DNA of 64,000 bases from Streptomyces sp. SUK 48 (GCF_009650765.1 NZ_CP045740.1:5432001-5496000); one strand, 5' to 3'. Shown: positions 45,172 through 54,531, counted from the stretch's first letter. Translations and numbers: made by a program. Notes: generated by a model not told the origin, from the sequence alone.

Positions 45172-46217
45172 CCCGGCTGTTCCCCTCGCCGATCGTCATG
45201 GACATCCGCGCGGGTGCCCTGGACGATCTGGCGGGCGTGCTCGCCGACCAGCGCATCTCGGACTCCGGGCGGCTCGCCGTCGCCGTCAGCCGCGGCTACG
45301 GCGCCCAGCTGCGCGAGCGCCTCGCCCCGGCGCTGCCCGCCGCCACCTGGTTCGAGGTGGGCGGCGGCACCCTGGACGAGGCGGTCGACCTGGCCGACCG
45401 GATGAAGTCCGGCGACTTCGACGCGGTCGTGGGCATCGGCGGCGGCAAGATCATCGACTGTGCGAAGTACTCCGCGGCGCGGATCGGCCTGCCCCTGGTC
45501 GTGGTGCCGACGAACCTCTCGCACGACGGCATCTGCTCGCCCGTGTCCAACCTGGACAACGACGCGGGACGCGGCTCCTACGGAGTGCCCGCGCCCGTCG
45601 CCCTGTTCATCGACCTCGACGTGATCCGCGAGGCCCCGCTGCGCTTCGTGCGCTCCGGGATCGGCGACGCCCTGTCCAACATCTCCGCGGTCGCGGACTG
45701 GGAGCTGGACCACCGGGTCAACGGCGAGAAGATCGACGGTCTCGCCGCGGCCATGGCCCGCCAGGCCGGCGAGGCGGTCCTGCGGCACCCCGGCGGCTGC
45801 GGCGACGACGGGTTCCTCACCGTGCTGTCCGAGGGGCTGGTGCTGACCGGCATCGCCATGTCGATAGCGGGGCACACCCGGCCGTCCTCGGGCGCCTGCC
45901 ACGAGATCAGCCACGCGCTGGACCTGCTCTACCCCCGCCGGGCCGCCGCGCACGGCGAACAGGTGGGCCTGGGCGCCGCGTTCGCCACGTATCTGCGCGG
46001 CGACCACGACGGCTCCGGGCTGCTCGTGGAGGGTCTGCGCCGGCACGGGCTGCCCGTGGTGGCCGAGGAGATCGGCTTCAGCGACGAGGAGTTCGTCCGG
46101 GCCGTGGCGTTCGCGCCGGAGACCCGGCCGGGCCGCTACACGATCCTGGAGCACCTCGGGCTGTCCGCCGAGGGGATCGCGGAGGCGTACGCCGGGTACG
46201 TCGCCGCGGCCGGCTGA
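45159..46217 (+). CDS. Iron-containing alcohol dehydrogenase, glycerol-1-phosphate dehydrogenase-like
   Basis: A 352-aa dehydrogenase of the AraM/EgsA (sn-glycerol-1-phosphate dehydrogenase) type. It has the NAD(P)-binding GIGGGKIIDCAKYSA, the PTNLSHDGICSP segment, and metal ligands expected in GACHEISHALD and AAHGEQVG. It likely reduces dihydroxyacetone phosphate or a similar keto-polyol phosphate. Bacterial members feed polymers or lipids, here most simply wall glycopolymer precursors with the overlapping nucleotidyltransferase. The position between rne and rplU is unusual. Confidence 0.88.
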   Translation: MPVLTRLFPSPIVMDIRAGALDDLAGVLADQRISDSGRLAVAVSRGYGAQLRERLAPALPAATWFEVGGGTLDEAVDLADRMKSGDFDAVVGIGGGKIIDCAKYSAARIGLPLVVVPTNLSHDGICSPVSNLDNDAGRGSYGVPAPVALFIDLDVIREAPLRFVRSGIGDALSNISAVADWELDHRVNGEKIDGLAAAMARQAGEAVLRHPGGCGDDGFLTVLSEGLVLTGIAMSIAGHTRPSSGACHEISHALDLLYPRRAAAHGEQVGLGAAFATYLRGDHDGSGLLVEGLRRHGLPVVAEEIGFSDEEFVRAVAFAPETRPGRYTILEHLGLSAEGIAEAYAGYVAAAG

Positions 46218-46235
46218 GCGGCGGGACGTTTCTCC

Positions 46236-46294
46236 GGACGCCGGGGCCGGTCGCGGAGGTCGGACGCCGGGGCCGGTCGCGGGGGTCGGACGCC
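46236..46294 (+). repeat. 26-bp tandem repeat, 2.3 copies
   Basis: GGACGCCGGGGCCGGTCGCG plus 6 nt at 46236-46261 recurs at 46262-46287 with one substitution, then GGACGCC. It sits just after the dehydrogenase stop and just upstream of the rplU promoter. Confidence 0.85.
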
Positions 46295-46298
46295 CAGT

Positions 46299-46327
46299 TT
46301 GACCCCTACGGCTCCGGCCCGTAATCT
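46299..46327 (+). promoter_or_regulatory. Strong vegetative promoter of rplU-rpmA
   Basis: -35 TTGACC (46299-46304), 17-bp spacer, -10 TAATCT (46322-46327). This is the best consensus promoter in the window. Transcription from about 46334 leaves a leader of about 140 nt that contains a CTCCCGG/CCGGGAG hairpin, possibly a regulatory L21 leader. Confidence 0.8.
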
Positions 46328-46474
46328 TGACCGTCGGCGTGTCATCGAGCCCGCCACATCCCCGTAAACCTGTTCCTCCCGGACGCTAGGCCGGCCGGGA
46401 GAGGTCGCCCATGCGTATGCCGGGTGGCTGGCCTGCGGGGGTGCCGGTTCTGAACGAGCGAAAGAGAGATCCGC

Positions 46475-46795
46475 GTGTACGCCATCGTGCGCAGCGGTGG
46501 TCGCCAGCACAAGGTTGCTGTCGGCGACATCGTTGAGGTTGACAAGATTTCCACTGCCAAGGTTGGCGACACGGTCGAGCTCTCGACCCTGCTCGTTGTC
46601 GACGGCGACGCTGTGACCAGCGACCCGTGGGTGCTGGCCGGCATCAAGGTCGAGGCCGAGGTCGTGGACCACCACAAGGGCCAGAAGATCGACATTCTGC
46701 GCTACAAGAACAAGACCGGCTACCGCCGTCGGCAGGGCCACCGCCAGCAGTACACGGCGATCAAGGTCACGTCGATCCCCACGGCTGCGAAGTAA
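46475..46795 (+). CDS. rplU: 50S ribosomal protein L21
   Basis: A 106-aa rRNA-binding protein beginning [20 protein letters not shown] with the C-terminal [16 protein letters not shown], both diagnostic. The GTG at 46475 has AGAGAG upstream. It starts the conserved rplU-rpmA-obg block; rpmA follows by 14 bp. Confidence 0.97.
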   Translation: MYAIVRSGGRQHKVAVGDIVEVDKISTAKVGDTVELSTLLVVDGDAVTSDPWVLAGIKVEAEVVDHHKGQKIDILRYKNKTGYRRRQGHRQQYTAIKVTSIPTAAK

Positions 46796-46809
46796 GGGAC
46801 TGAGGAGAC

Positions 46810-47064
46810 ATGGCACACAAGAAGGGCGCATCGTCCACCCGGAACGGTCGCGACTCCAATGCCCAGCGGCTCGGCGTGAAGCGCTTCGGCGGTCAGGTCG
46901 TCAACGCTGGTGAGATCCTGGTCCGCCAGCGCGGCACCCACTTCCACCCCGGCGCCGGCGTCGGCCGTGGCGGCGACGACACCCTCTTCGCCCTGCTGCC
47001 GGGTGCGGTGGAGTTCGGTACCCACCGTGGCCGCAAGGTCGTGAACATCGTCCCGGTCGCCTGA
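46810..47064 (+). CDS. rpmA: 50S ribosomal protein L27
   Basis: An 84-aa protein beginning [20 protein letters not shown] with the conserved IIVRQRGT-type strand (here [13 protein letters not shown]). Its N-terminus reaches the peptidyl-transferase centre. TGAGGAGACATG gives the ribosome-binding site. A perfect palindrome (GAATCAGCTGATTC) overlaps the stop and a hairpin follows. Confidence 0.97.
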   Translation: MAHKKGASSTRNGRDSNAQRLGVKRFGGQVVNAGEILVRQRGTHFHPGAGVGRGGDDTLFALLPGAVEFGTHRGRKVVNIVPVA

Positions 47065-47134
47065 ATCAGCTGATTCGGCACCGAACGTTTCGCGAGGCGG
47101 ACCTCACTTCCCGGACGGGAAGGCGGGTCCGCCT
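47063..47134 (+). terminator. Palindrome and terminator/attenuator between rpmA and obg
   Basis: GAATCAGCTGATTC (47063-47076) overlaps the rpmA stop. Next, AGGCGGACC (47095-47103) pairs with GGTCCGCCT (47126-47134), enclosing a TTCCCG/CGGGAA hairpin, followed by TTTCG. Confidence 0.6.
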
Positions 47135-47183
47135 TTCGCGTGTTAGTACCTAGACATACCCGTAATTTCTGGAGGCACTGAAC

Positions 47184-48629
47184 ATGACCACCTTCGTGGA
47201 CCGCGTCGAACTGCATGTCGCCGCGGGTAACGGAGGCCACGGCTGTGCCTCCGTCCACCGCGAGAAGTTCAAGCCGCTCGGCGGCCCGGACGGCGGTAAC
47301 GGCGGGCGTGGCGGTGACGTCATCCTGACCGTGGAGCAGTCGGTCACCACGCTGCTCGACTACCACCACTCCCCGCACCGCAAGGCCACCAACGGCAAGC
47401 CCGGCGAGGGTGGCAACCGGGCCGGCAAGGACGGCCAGGACCTGGTCCTGCCGGTCCCGGACGGCACCGTCGTGCTCGACACGGCGGGCAATGTCCTCGC
47501 CGACCTGGTCGGGCAGGGCACGTCGTACGTCGCCGCACAGGGCGGCCGCGGCGGCCTCGGCAACGCGGCGCTGGCCTCGGCCCGCCGCAAGGCGCCCGGC
47601 TTCGCGCTGCTCGGTGTGCCGGGGGACCTCCAGGACATCGTCCTGGAGCTGAAGACCGTCGCCGATGTGGCGCTGGTCGGCTACCCGAGCGCCGGCAAGT
47701 CCTCGCTGATCTCGGTGCTCAGCGCCGCCAAGCCGAAGATCGCGGACTACCCCTTCACCACCCTGGTGCCCAACCTCGGTGTGGTGACCGCGGGCTCCAC
47801 CGTCTACACCATCGCCGACGTGCCGGGACTGATCCCGGGCGCCAGCCAGGGCAAGGGCCTCGGCCTGGAGTTCCTGCGGCACGTGGAGCGGTGCAGTGTG
47901 CTGGTGCACGTCCTGGACACCGCGACCCTGGAGTCCGACCGCGACCCGCTCTCCGACCTCGACATCATCGAGGAGGAGCTGCGGCAGTACGGCGGTCTCG
48001 ACAACCGGCCCCGCATCGTCGTCCTGAACAAGGTCGACGTGCCGGACGGCAAGGACCTCGCCGAGATGGTCCGCCCCGACCTGGAGGCTCGCGGCTACCG
48101 CGTCTTCGAGGTGTCGGCGGTCGCCCACATCGGTCTGCGCGAGCTGTCCTTCGCCCTCGGCGACCTGGTCGGCACGGCGCGTGCGGCCAAGCCCAAGGAA
48201 GAGGCCACGCGGATCGTCATCCGGCCCAAGGCCGTGGACGACGCCGGCTTCACCGTCACCCGTGAGGAGGCCGGCGGCGAGCCGCTGTTCCGGGTGCGCG
48301 GCGAGAAGCCCGAGCGCTGGGTGCGCCAGACCGACTTCAACAACGACGAGGCCGTCGGCTACCTCGCCGACCGGCTCAACCGCCTCGGTGTGGAAGAGCA
48401 GTTGATGAAGGCCGGCGCCCGGGGCGGCGACGGCGTCGCCATCGGTCCCGAGGAGAACGCGGTCGTCTTCGACTGGGAGCCGTCGGTCACGGCGGGCGCC
48501 GAGATGCTCGGCCGCCGCGGCGAGGACCACCGCTTCGAGGCACCCCGCCCCGCGGCCCAGCGCCGCCGGGACCGGGACGCCGAACGGGACGAGGCCGGCC
48601 GGGAGTTCGACGACTTCGAGCCGTTCTAG
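47184..48629 (+). CDS. obg: GTPase Obg/CgtA
   Basis: Ribosome-assembly and stress-linked GTPase. The 481-aa protein has the Gly-rich Obg fold ([19 protein letters not shown], GGxGGDVIL, about 1-160), the G domain with G1 [11 protein letters not shown]3 DVPGLI and G4 NKVD, and the C-terminal OCT domain (about 350-430), plus an Arg-rich tail ([16 protein letters not shown]). In Streptomyces Obg influences aerial development. The ATG at 47184 has GGAGG upstream. Confidence 0.97.
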   Translation: MTTFVDRVELHVAAGNGGHGCASVHREKFKPLGGPDGGNGGRGGDVILTVEQSVTTLLDYHHSPHRKATNGKPGEGGNRAGKDGQDLVLPVPDGTVVLDTAGNVLADLVGQGTSYVAAQGGRGGLGNAALASARRKAPGFALLGVPGDLQDIVLELKTVADVALVGYPSAGKSSLISVLSAAKPKIADYPFTTLVPNLGVVTAGSTVYTIADVPGLIPGASQGKGLGLEFLRHVERCSVLVHVLDTATLESDRDPLSDLDIIEEELRQYGGLDNRPRIVVLNKVDVPDGKDLAEMVRPDLEARGYRVFEVSAVAHIGLRELSFALGDLVGTARAAKPKEEATRIVIRPKAVDDAGFTVTREEAGGEPLFRVRGEKPERWVRQTDFNNDEAVGYLADRLNRLGVEEQLMKAGARGGDGVAIGPEENAVVFDWEPSVTAGAEMLGRRGEDHRFEAPRPAAQRRRDRDAERDEAGREFDDFEPF

Positions 48630-48661
48630 GACGGCCTCGCCCCGTTTTGACCGGGGCCGAT

Positions 48662-48709
48662 GACGAAGGGCGGGCCCGGAGGAGAGATCCTCCGGGCCCG
48701 CCCTTCGTC
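48662..48709. terminator. Bidirectional terminator between obg and galU
   Basis: A 22-bp perfect stem with a GAGA loop separates the convergent obg and galU genes. Confidence 0.9.
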
Positions 48710-48735
48710 GTGTCCGGTGTGCGACCGGACACGGA

Positions 48736-49644
48736 TCAGTCCTCGGTCAGCTCCTGGCCGACGTAACCGCGCAGCCAGGTCCGGAACTCCGGGCCCAGGT
48801 CCTCGCGCTCGCAGGCGAGCCGGACGATGGCGCGCAGGTAGTCGCCGCGGTCGCCGGTGTCGTAGCGGCGGCCGCGGAAGACGACGCCGTGCACCGGGCC
48901 GCCCAGCTTCTCGTCCGTGGCGAGCTGCTGGAGGGCGTCGGTCAGCTGGATCTCGCCGCCGCGGCCCGGTTCCGTCGTGCGCAGTATGTCGAAGACGTGC
49001 GGGTCGAGGACATAGCGGCCGATGATCGCGTAGTTCGAGGGGGCGTCGGCGGGGTCGGGCTTCTCGACCAGGCCGGTGATCTTGACGACGTCGCCCTCGG
49101 CGGTGGCCTCGACGGCGGCGCAGCCGTAGAGGTGGATCTGCTCGGGTGCGACCTCCATGAGGGCGATCACGCTGCCGCCGTGCCGCTCCTGGACCTCGAT
49201 CATGCGCTGGAGCAGGGGGTCGCGGGGGTCGATCAGGTCGTCGCCGAGGAGGACCGCGAAGGGCTCGTGGCCGACGTGCGGGGCGGCGCACAGCACGGCG
49301 TGGCCGAGGCCCCTGGGGTCGCCCTGGCGGACGTAGTGCATGGTCGCCAGGTCGCTGGACTCCTGCACCTTCGCGAGCCGGCTCGCGTCGCCCTTCTTCT
49401 GGAGGGCGGATTCCAGCTCGTAGTTGCGGTCGAAGTGGTCCTCCAGGGGACGCTTGTTGCGACCGGTGATCATGAGAACGTCGTCGAGCCCCGCGGTCAC
49501 GGCCTCCTCGACCACGTACTGGATCGCGGGCTTGTCGACGACCGGCAGCATCTCCTTGGGAGTGGCCTTGGTCGCCGGCAGGAAGCGGGTGCCGAGACCC
49601 GCCGCCGGTATGACCGCCTTGGAAATGGTGGGGCGGGAAGCCAT
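48736..49644 (-). CDS. galU: UTP-glucose-1-phosphate uridylyltransferase
   Basis: Makes UDP-glucose for glycans and wall polymers. The 302-aa protein has the signature IPAAGLGTRFLPATKATPKE, PVVDKPAIQYVVEEAV and the catalytic LLGDDLIDPRDP region. ATG 49644 is preferred (MASRPTISKAV); GTG 49671 would add nine residues and is also possible. It is co-directional with the TagF-like gene upstream and 87 bp from it, so they may be co-transcribed. Confidence 0.93.
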   Translation of the reverse strand: MASRPTISKAVIPAAGLGTRFLPATKATPKEMLPVVDKPAIQYVVEEAVTAGLDDVLMITGRNKRPLEDHFDRNYELESALQKKGDASRLAKVQESSDLATMHYVRQGDPRGLGHAVLCAAPHVGHEPFAVLLGDDLIDPRDPLLQRMIEVQERHGGSVIALMEVAPEQIHLYGCAAVEATAEGDVVKITGLVEKPDPADAPSNYAIIGRYVLDPHVFDILRTTEPGRGGEIQLTDALQQLATDEKLGGPVHGVVFRGRRYDTGDRGDYLRAIVRLACEREDLGPEFRTWLRGYVGQELTED

Positions 49645-49731
49645 CAGGTGTTCGTCTCTCTCGTTTCGCACGTCACGCGCCGATGCGGCCGGGGTCGTCC
49701 CCGGCCGCGTTCGGGCGTCGATGAGCCCTGC

Positions 49732-52035
49732 TCAGGCGTCGATGAGGCCGTGCTCACCGGTGGGCTGCCGCGGGATGCGGGCCCCGGTGAGCGCCTCCGG
49801 CGCGGGCGCGGGCGTCCGGTCGTCCAGCGGGAGCACCGCGGGGGTGGTCTCCTGCCGGCCGAGGAACAGCCGGCGCACCACACGCTCGGCCGCGTTTCCG
49901 TCGTCGAACTGCACGAAGCGCTCACGGAACGCGGCGCGCAGCTCGGCGGCCTTGGAGTCGTTCCAGGCACCGGAACGGAAGACCTCGATCAGCTGGTCCT
50001 CGTCGGTCGCGGTCGCACCCGGCGTCTCGCCCGGCTGGCCGGAGAGGATGTCGAAGTAGACACCGCGGGCCTTGCGGTAGACCTCCCAGTCGTCCGCGTA
50101 GGTGACGATCGGGCGGTCCAGGCACGCGTAGTCGAACATGATGGACGAGTAGTCCGTGATCAGCGCGTCGGCGGCCAGGCAGAGGTCCTCCACCACCGGG
50201 TACGTCGACACGTCCTTGATCAGACCGCGCTCCTGGAGGGCCTCCAGGCGGGGGTCGGCACCGTAGAAGTAGTGCGTGCGCACCAGGACGACGAAGTCCG
50301 GGCCGAGCTCGGAGCAGAAGCGCTCCAGGTCGATCCGGGGGACGTAGCCCTTCTGGTAGTCGCGCACGGTCGGGCAGTACAGGATGGCCTTCTTGCCGTC
50401 CTCGATGCCCAGCTCGCGGCGGATGCGCAGGACGTCGTCACCGTCGGTGCGGAAGTAGACGTCGTTGCGGGGGTAGCCGAACTCGATCGCCTCGAACGCG
50501 CAGGGGTAGACCCGCTCCCAGTTCTCCGTGGAGTGCTGGTTGGAGGTGAGGCTGAGGTCCCACTTGTCGGCCCGCTCCAGCATCTTGGCGAAGCTCATGT
50601 TCTTCGCCGCGGCCGGGTACTTCTGCTGGTCGATGCCCATCTGCTTCAGCGGGGTGCCGTGATGGGTCTGGAGGAAGACCTGCTCGGGGCGCTTGATGAT
50701 GTTGTTCGGGAAGTTGACGTTGTTGACGAGGTACTTGGCGCGGGCCATGACCTCCCAGTAACGCGGCGAGTTGGCCACCACGTAGTCGACGCCCGCGGGG
50801 ACGTTGTCCACCATGTCGCGGCGCACGATCCACACCCCGTGCACGTCCGGGGCGAGTTCCTTGGCCTTGTGGTAGATGGCCGCGGGGTTGCAGGCGACAC
50901 CGCGGTTCCAGTAGGCCGCGTAGACCGCGAGCTTGTCGTCCACCGGGCGGCGCAGGTGCAGCCGGTACAGCCGGTTGTAGGCGGTCTTGCCGAGCTTGGT
51001 CTTGACCTTGGTGGCGCGCTGGACGACCTGGCGGCGGGTGTTGCCGGCGGCGGTCACCGCGGCGTACGCCGTGTAGGAGCCGCGCTCCAGCAACTGGAAC
51101 CGGACGCCCTGGGAGCCCTCGGGCAGCACGAAGCCCTTCGGCTTGTAGCGCTTGTACGAGGCGGCCGCGAGCTTGAAGAACTCCGCGCGGTCCTTGGGGA
51201 CGATGCGGTCCTCGCGGGCCAGCGTGAACAGGTAGTGGCTCGCCGCGCGCTCGAACAGCAGGGCGCGCACGGGCTCGGTCTCGGGGTGCTGGTCGAGGAA
51301 CTCGAACAGGCGCGCGTACTGCTGGAAGATGCCGAAGTGCTTGCGGCCGGGCGTCCGCATGGAGTTGCCCTGGCGGCGCTGGCGGTACTCGACGCAGACG
51401 TGGTCGGTGGCGGCGATGGTGTCCGCGGTCAGCATGGTCTTGTAGACCATGAGCGCGTCCTCGTAAATGCCGTCCGTGAAGATGAAGTTGTTGCCGACGT
51501 AGAACTCGCGGCGGTAGGCGCGGTTCCAGACGACGGCGAACATCGTGAGGAAGTCGGGCCGTTCGAGGGCCGTGAAGACGTCCGTGCCCGCGCTCGCGAG
51601 GAGTTCACCGGCCGCGCTCGCCTGGACCCGGTTGTTCCAGTACGTGCGGACGTGGTTGAGCAGCAGGATGTCGGGGTCGCCCGTGACCTCCAGCCGGTCG
51701 GCGATCGCCTGGAGCGCGCCGTCGGCCAGGGTGTCGTCGCTGTCCAGGAAGAGGATGTACTCGCCCCGGGACTTCAGCGCACCGGCGTCGCGCGCCTTTC
51801 CGATGCCCTGGTTCTGCTCCAGGTGCACGGGTATGACGCGGCTGTCGAGCGCGGCGTATTCATCGAGTATCCGACCGCAGGCGTCGGGCGAGTGGTCGTC
51901 GATCGCGACGATCTCGAAGTTCTCGAAGGACTGGGACAGAATGGAGTCCAAGCACGCACGCAGATATCCCTGGACTTTGTAGACAGGGACGACAACGCTT
52001 ATTTTCGGCGAAGCGTTTCCATTCGCTACGGGCAT
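49732..52035 (-). CDS. Bifunctional glycosyltransferase family 2/CDP-glycerol glycerophosphotransferase (TagF-like)
   Basis: A 767-aa protein with an N-terminal GT-A glycosyltransferase domain (about 10-260: ISVVVPVYKVQGYLRACLDS, LDSDDTLADGAL) and a C-terminal CDP-glycerol glycerophosphotransferase domain (about 390-730: QTHHGTPLKQMG, FGYPRNDVYF, ITDYSSIMFDYACLDRPIV). TagF-type enzymes polymerise glycerol phosphate onto wall teichoic acid precursors, and the GT2 domain may add sugars. It probably acts at the cytoplasmic membrane. ATG 52035 follows AGGAG nine nt upstream. A GGTTAA/TTAACC inverted repeat lies about 90 bp upstream. Confidence 0.9.
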   Translation of the reverse strand: MPVANGNASPKISVVVPVYKVQGYLRACLDSILSQSFENFEIVAIDDHSPDACGRILDEYAALDSRVIPVHLEQNQGIGKARDAGALKSRGEYILFLDSDDTLADGALQAIADRLEVTGDPDILLLNHVRTYWNNRVQASAAGELLASAGTDVFTALERPDFLTMFAVVWNRAYRREFYVGNNFIFTDGIYEDALMVYKTMLTADTIAATDHVCVEYRQRRQGNSMRTPGRKHFGIFQQYARLFEFLDQHPETEPVRALLFERAASHYLFTLAREDRIVPKDRAEFFKLAAASYKRYKPKGFVLPEGSQGVRFQLLERGSYTAYAAVTAAGNTRRQVVQRATKVKTKLGKTAYNRLYRLHLRRPVDDKLAVYAAYWNRGVACNPAAIYHKAKELAPDVHGVWIVRRDMVDNVPAGVDYVVANSPRYWEVMARAKYLVNNVNFPNNIIKRPEQVFLQTHHGTPLKQMGIDQQKYPAAAKNMSFAKMLERADKWDLSLTSNQHSTENWERVYPCAFEAIEFGYPRNDVYFRTDGDDVLRIRRELGIEDGKKAILYCPTVRDYQKGYVPRIDLERFCSELGPDFVVLVRTHYFYGADPRLEALQERGLIKDVSTYPVVEDLCLAADALITDYSSIMFDYACLDRPIVTYADDWEVYRKARGVYFDILSGQPGETPGATATDEDQLIEVFRSGAWNDSKAAELRAAFRERFVQFDDGNAAERVVRRLFLGRQETTPAVLPLDDRTPAPAPEALTGARIPRQPTGEHGLIDA

Positions 52036-52828
52036 GCTTGGGGCTCCTGGACTGTCGGTCAGACTCTCAACCGCCTCCCGCTGCCGGTGCGGCGAGGGAG
52101 GCGAGAGGCACAAGGAGTGCGAGGTTAAGGGGCGTTTAACCCTACCCTAACGTGCCCTACCGGATGGTCTCACCGTACGACCGGACGGGACCCCGCGACC
52201 CGGGTGTGGCGTGACTCACGGGCGCGCGTGCAGGGCCTCCTGGAAGGCCGGTTCCGGCATCGCGGGCCGGACGGCGGCGACACCGGAACACGGCCGTCCG
52301 CCCGGGTAAGAGAAGGTGAGCCGACGGTGAGAACGGCACCGCTGGCGGCGCGAATCGGGCGATCCGGTCAACGTGCCCCGCGTGCCCGCCGCGGAGGCTC
52401 GCGGTGCGGATGTTGTGTGCCCCGGTCCACGGATTCGGGCCGGATGTGGTGGATTCGACACCGATCCGCACAGCACGGTCGCACGGCGGACGCCCGGCGG
52501 GTTCCGGCCGGGTTCCGGCCGGAGGCGACGGATGCGACGACGGGGGCCGTGATGACGGCGGTGGCGGGAGGGGCTCGGCGCTCGGCGGGAAATCCCCGAG
52601 GCCCGGAGAAGAAATAGGCGCAGAAATAGGCGCAGCCCTTTTTGAAATAACGGAACCCTGCGCATGGCCGCGCGATCCCCCTTTCCGTTGTTCCCTCCCG
52701 TCGCTTCCCCGTCGCCGTGCGGTGACCGCCGGTGTCCGGCCGGCGAAACCGGAGCGCGTCGAAGGGCCCGGGTCGCGTACATTGCGCAGCACGAGGCCGG
52801 TACACGGGCGAAAGGGACGGCGGGCAAG
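52036..52828. other. 793-bp region between the divergent tagF-like and proB genes
   Basis: Neither strand shows a frame with family motifs; the open frames seen look like GC-bias shadows. Useful marks are GGTTAA-N7-TTAACC (52123-52141), a perfect 12-bp tandem repeat (52611-52634), and a -10-like TACATT (52778-52783) about 45 nt before the proB start. Confidence 0.6.
52611..52634. repeat. Perfect tandem pair GAAATAGGCGCA
   Basis: Two identical 12-bp units abut, followed 9 nt later by a third GAAATA. The block is locally AT-rich and lies about 145 bp before the proB -10-like element. It may be an iterated binding site. Confidence 0.6.
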
Positions 52829-53956
52829 GTGGCAAGCGCGAGGCAGGCCGTGGGCACGGCCCGCAGGATCGTCGTCAAGGTGGGGTCCTCCTCCCTGACC
52901 AGCGCCGCGGGCGGGCTGGACGCCGACCGGGTGGACGCCCTGGTGGACGTCCTGGCCAAGAGCCGGAGCGGGGGAGACCGGGAGGTCGTCCTCGTCTCCT
53001 CCGGAGCCATCGCCGCCGGACTCGCGCCGCTCGGGCTGCGCCGCCGCCCTCGGGACCTGGCCCGGCAGCAGGCCGCCGCCAGCGTCGGACAGGGGCTGCT
53101 GGTCGCCCGGTACACCGCCTCCTTCGCCCGGTACGGCGTCCGCGTCGGCCAAGTCCTGCTCACCAGCGACGACATGAGCCGCCGCGCCCACCACCGCAAC
53201 GCCTCGCGCACCCTCGACAAGCTCCTCGCGATGGGCGCCCTGCCGATCGTCAACGAGAACGACACCGTCGCCACCGACGAGATCCGCTTCGGCGACAACG
53301 ACCGGCTCGCCGCCCTCGTCGCCCACCTCGTCCACGCCGACCTGCTGGTCCTCCTCTCCGACGTCGACGGCGTCTACGACGGCGACCCCAGCAGGCCCGG
53401 CACCTCCCGGATAGCGGAGATCCACGGCCCCGGGGACCTCGCGGACGTCGAGATCGGCAGCGCGGGCAAGGCGGGCGTCGGCACCGGCGGCATGGTGACC
53501 AAGGTGGAGGCCGCCCGGATCGCGGCCGCCGCCGGCATCCCGGTGGTGCTGACCTCCGCCGTGCACGCGGCGGACGCCCTCGGCGGCGGCGACACCGGCA
53601 CGTACTTCCACCCCACCGGCAAGCGCTCCGCCGACCGGCTGCTCTGGCTCCAGCACGCCTCCACCCCGCGGGGCGCGCTCACCCTGGACGACGGCGCCGT
53701 GGCGGCGGTCGTCCAGGGCCGCAAGTCGCTGCTGCCCGCCGGGATCGCCGCCGTCGAGGGCGAGTTCAGCGCGGGTGACCCGGTGGAACTGCGGGACGCC
53801 GGCGGCCGCGCGGTGGCGCGGGGGCTGGTCAGCTTCGACGCCAAGGAGATCCCCCGGCTGATCGGGCGTTCGACCCACGAGCTGGCACGCGAGCTGGGCC
53901 CGGCGTACGAACGCGAGGTCGTACACAGGGACGACCTGGTGCTCCTGCACGGGTGA
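52829..53956 (+). CDS. proB: Glutamate 5-kinase
   Basis: First step of proline synthesis: phosphorylates glutamate. The 375-aa protein has an amino-acid kinase domain (RRIVVKVGSSSLT, LVSSGAIAAGLAPL, LPIVNENDTVATDEI, LLSDVDGVYDGDP) and a C-terminal PUA domain (about 285-375). GTG 52829 gives ASARQAVGTARRIVVKVGSS; a start at 52664 would add 55 unrelated residues. Feedback inhibition by proline is expected for the family. proA lies 633 bp downstream beyond one small gene. Confidence 0.95.
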   Translation: MASARQAVGTARRIVVKVGSSSLTSAAGGLDADRVDALVDVLAKSRSGGDREVVLVSSGAIAAGLAPLGLRRRPRDLARQQAAASVGQGLLVARYTASFARYGVRVGQVLLTSDDMSRRAHHRNASRTLDKLLAMGALPIVNENDTVATDEIRFGDNDRLAALVAHLVHADLLVLLSDVDGVYDGDPSRPGTSRIAEIHGPGDLADVEIGSAGKAGVGTGGMVTKVEAARIAAAAGIPVVLTSAVHAADALGGGDTGTYFHPTGKRSADRLLWLQHASTPRGALTLDDGAVAAVVQGRKSLLPAGIAAVEGEFSAGDPVELRDAGGRAVARGLVSFDAKEIPRLIGRSTHELARELGPAYEREVVHRDDLVLLHG

Positions 53957-53964
53957 CACTCGTA

Positions 53965-53993
53965 CACCGGGGCGCCCCTCGGGGCCTCCGGTG
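53965..53993 (+). terminator. Hairpin after proB
   Basis: CACCGG and CCGGTG enclose an inner GCCCC/GGGGC stem, starting 9 nt past the proB stop. Confidence 0.5.
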
Positions 53994-54088
53994 GGGGACG
54001 TTCCGTAAAACCGCCCCGCGAAGCCTTACGGCCTGCTCAACTTTGTGTGCGAGACATGTTTCCGAGCACTTGGGTGAAGGAGGCCGTC

Positions 54089-54514
54089 GTGAGACGAGTG
54101 CGCCCTGGGGGTACCACCCGAGGTGCCCTGACGAGCGTCGCGGCCGGGGACACCTACGAGGAGCCCAGGGACCTGCCCCGGCTGTGGCACGTCACCCTCA
54201 GCGTGGCCGGCAAGAGCGTCCCCCTCACGGACCTGCGCCGGGCCCTGGAACAGCTGGCTCACGACCATTCCTTCCTGCTGACCAGCAGATACGCGGGCGA
54301 TCACGCCGAGATCCGGTACTGGGAAGAGGCCCGCGACCTGCATGACGCGGCCGCGGTCGCACTGCGCCTGTGGGGCGAGCACCGGCTCAGCGCCGGACTG
54401 CCCCCGTGGGAGATCGTCGGCCTGGAGGTCATCGACCGGGAGACGTACCACCAGCGCGTCGCGGAGGGGTACGGGCCGCCGCCCGCGACCCCCGTAGGGG
54501 TCCACCCCTTCTGA
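54089..54514 (+). CDS. Conserved hypothetical protein, 141 aa
   Basis: A soluble protein lying between proB and proA. The only landmarks are LPRLWHVTLSVAGKSVPLTD, a FLLTSRYAGDHAEIRYWEEA core, and PPWEIVGLEVIDRETYHQR. GTG 54089 is chosen because AAGGAGG lies 5 nt upstream; GTG 54047 would add 14 residues. A hairpin (AGCCC-TTACC-GGGCT-TTTC) follows the stop. Function unknown; a role in proline metabolism is not supported by motifs. Confidence 0.75.
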   Translation: MRRVRPGGTTRGALTSVAAGDTYEEPRDLPRLWHVTLSVAGKSVPLTDLRRALEQLAHDHSFLLTSRYAGDHAEIRYWEEARDLHDAAAVALRLWGEHRLSAGLPPWEIVGLEVIDRETYHQRVAEGYGPPPATPVGVHPF

Positions 54515-54531
54515 GCCCTTACCGGGCTTTT
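54514..54531 (+). terminator. Short terminator before proA
   Basis: AGCCC, 5-nt loop, GGGCT followed by TTT. It overlaps the upstream stop codon. Confidence 0.5.

Noticed and set aside
48889..52128. 1079-codon plus-strand frame across galU and the TagF-like gene
   Set aside because: Both genes have diagnostic motifs on the minus strand; the plus-strand frame has none.
52204..52617. Possible 137-codon gene in the proB upstream region
   Set aside because: Arg/Gly-rich with no ribosome-binding site or recognisable motif; more likely noncoding.
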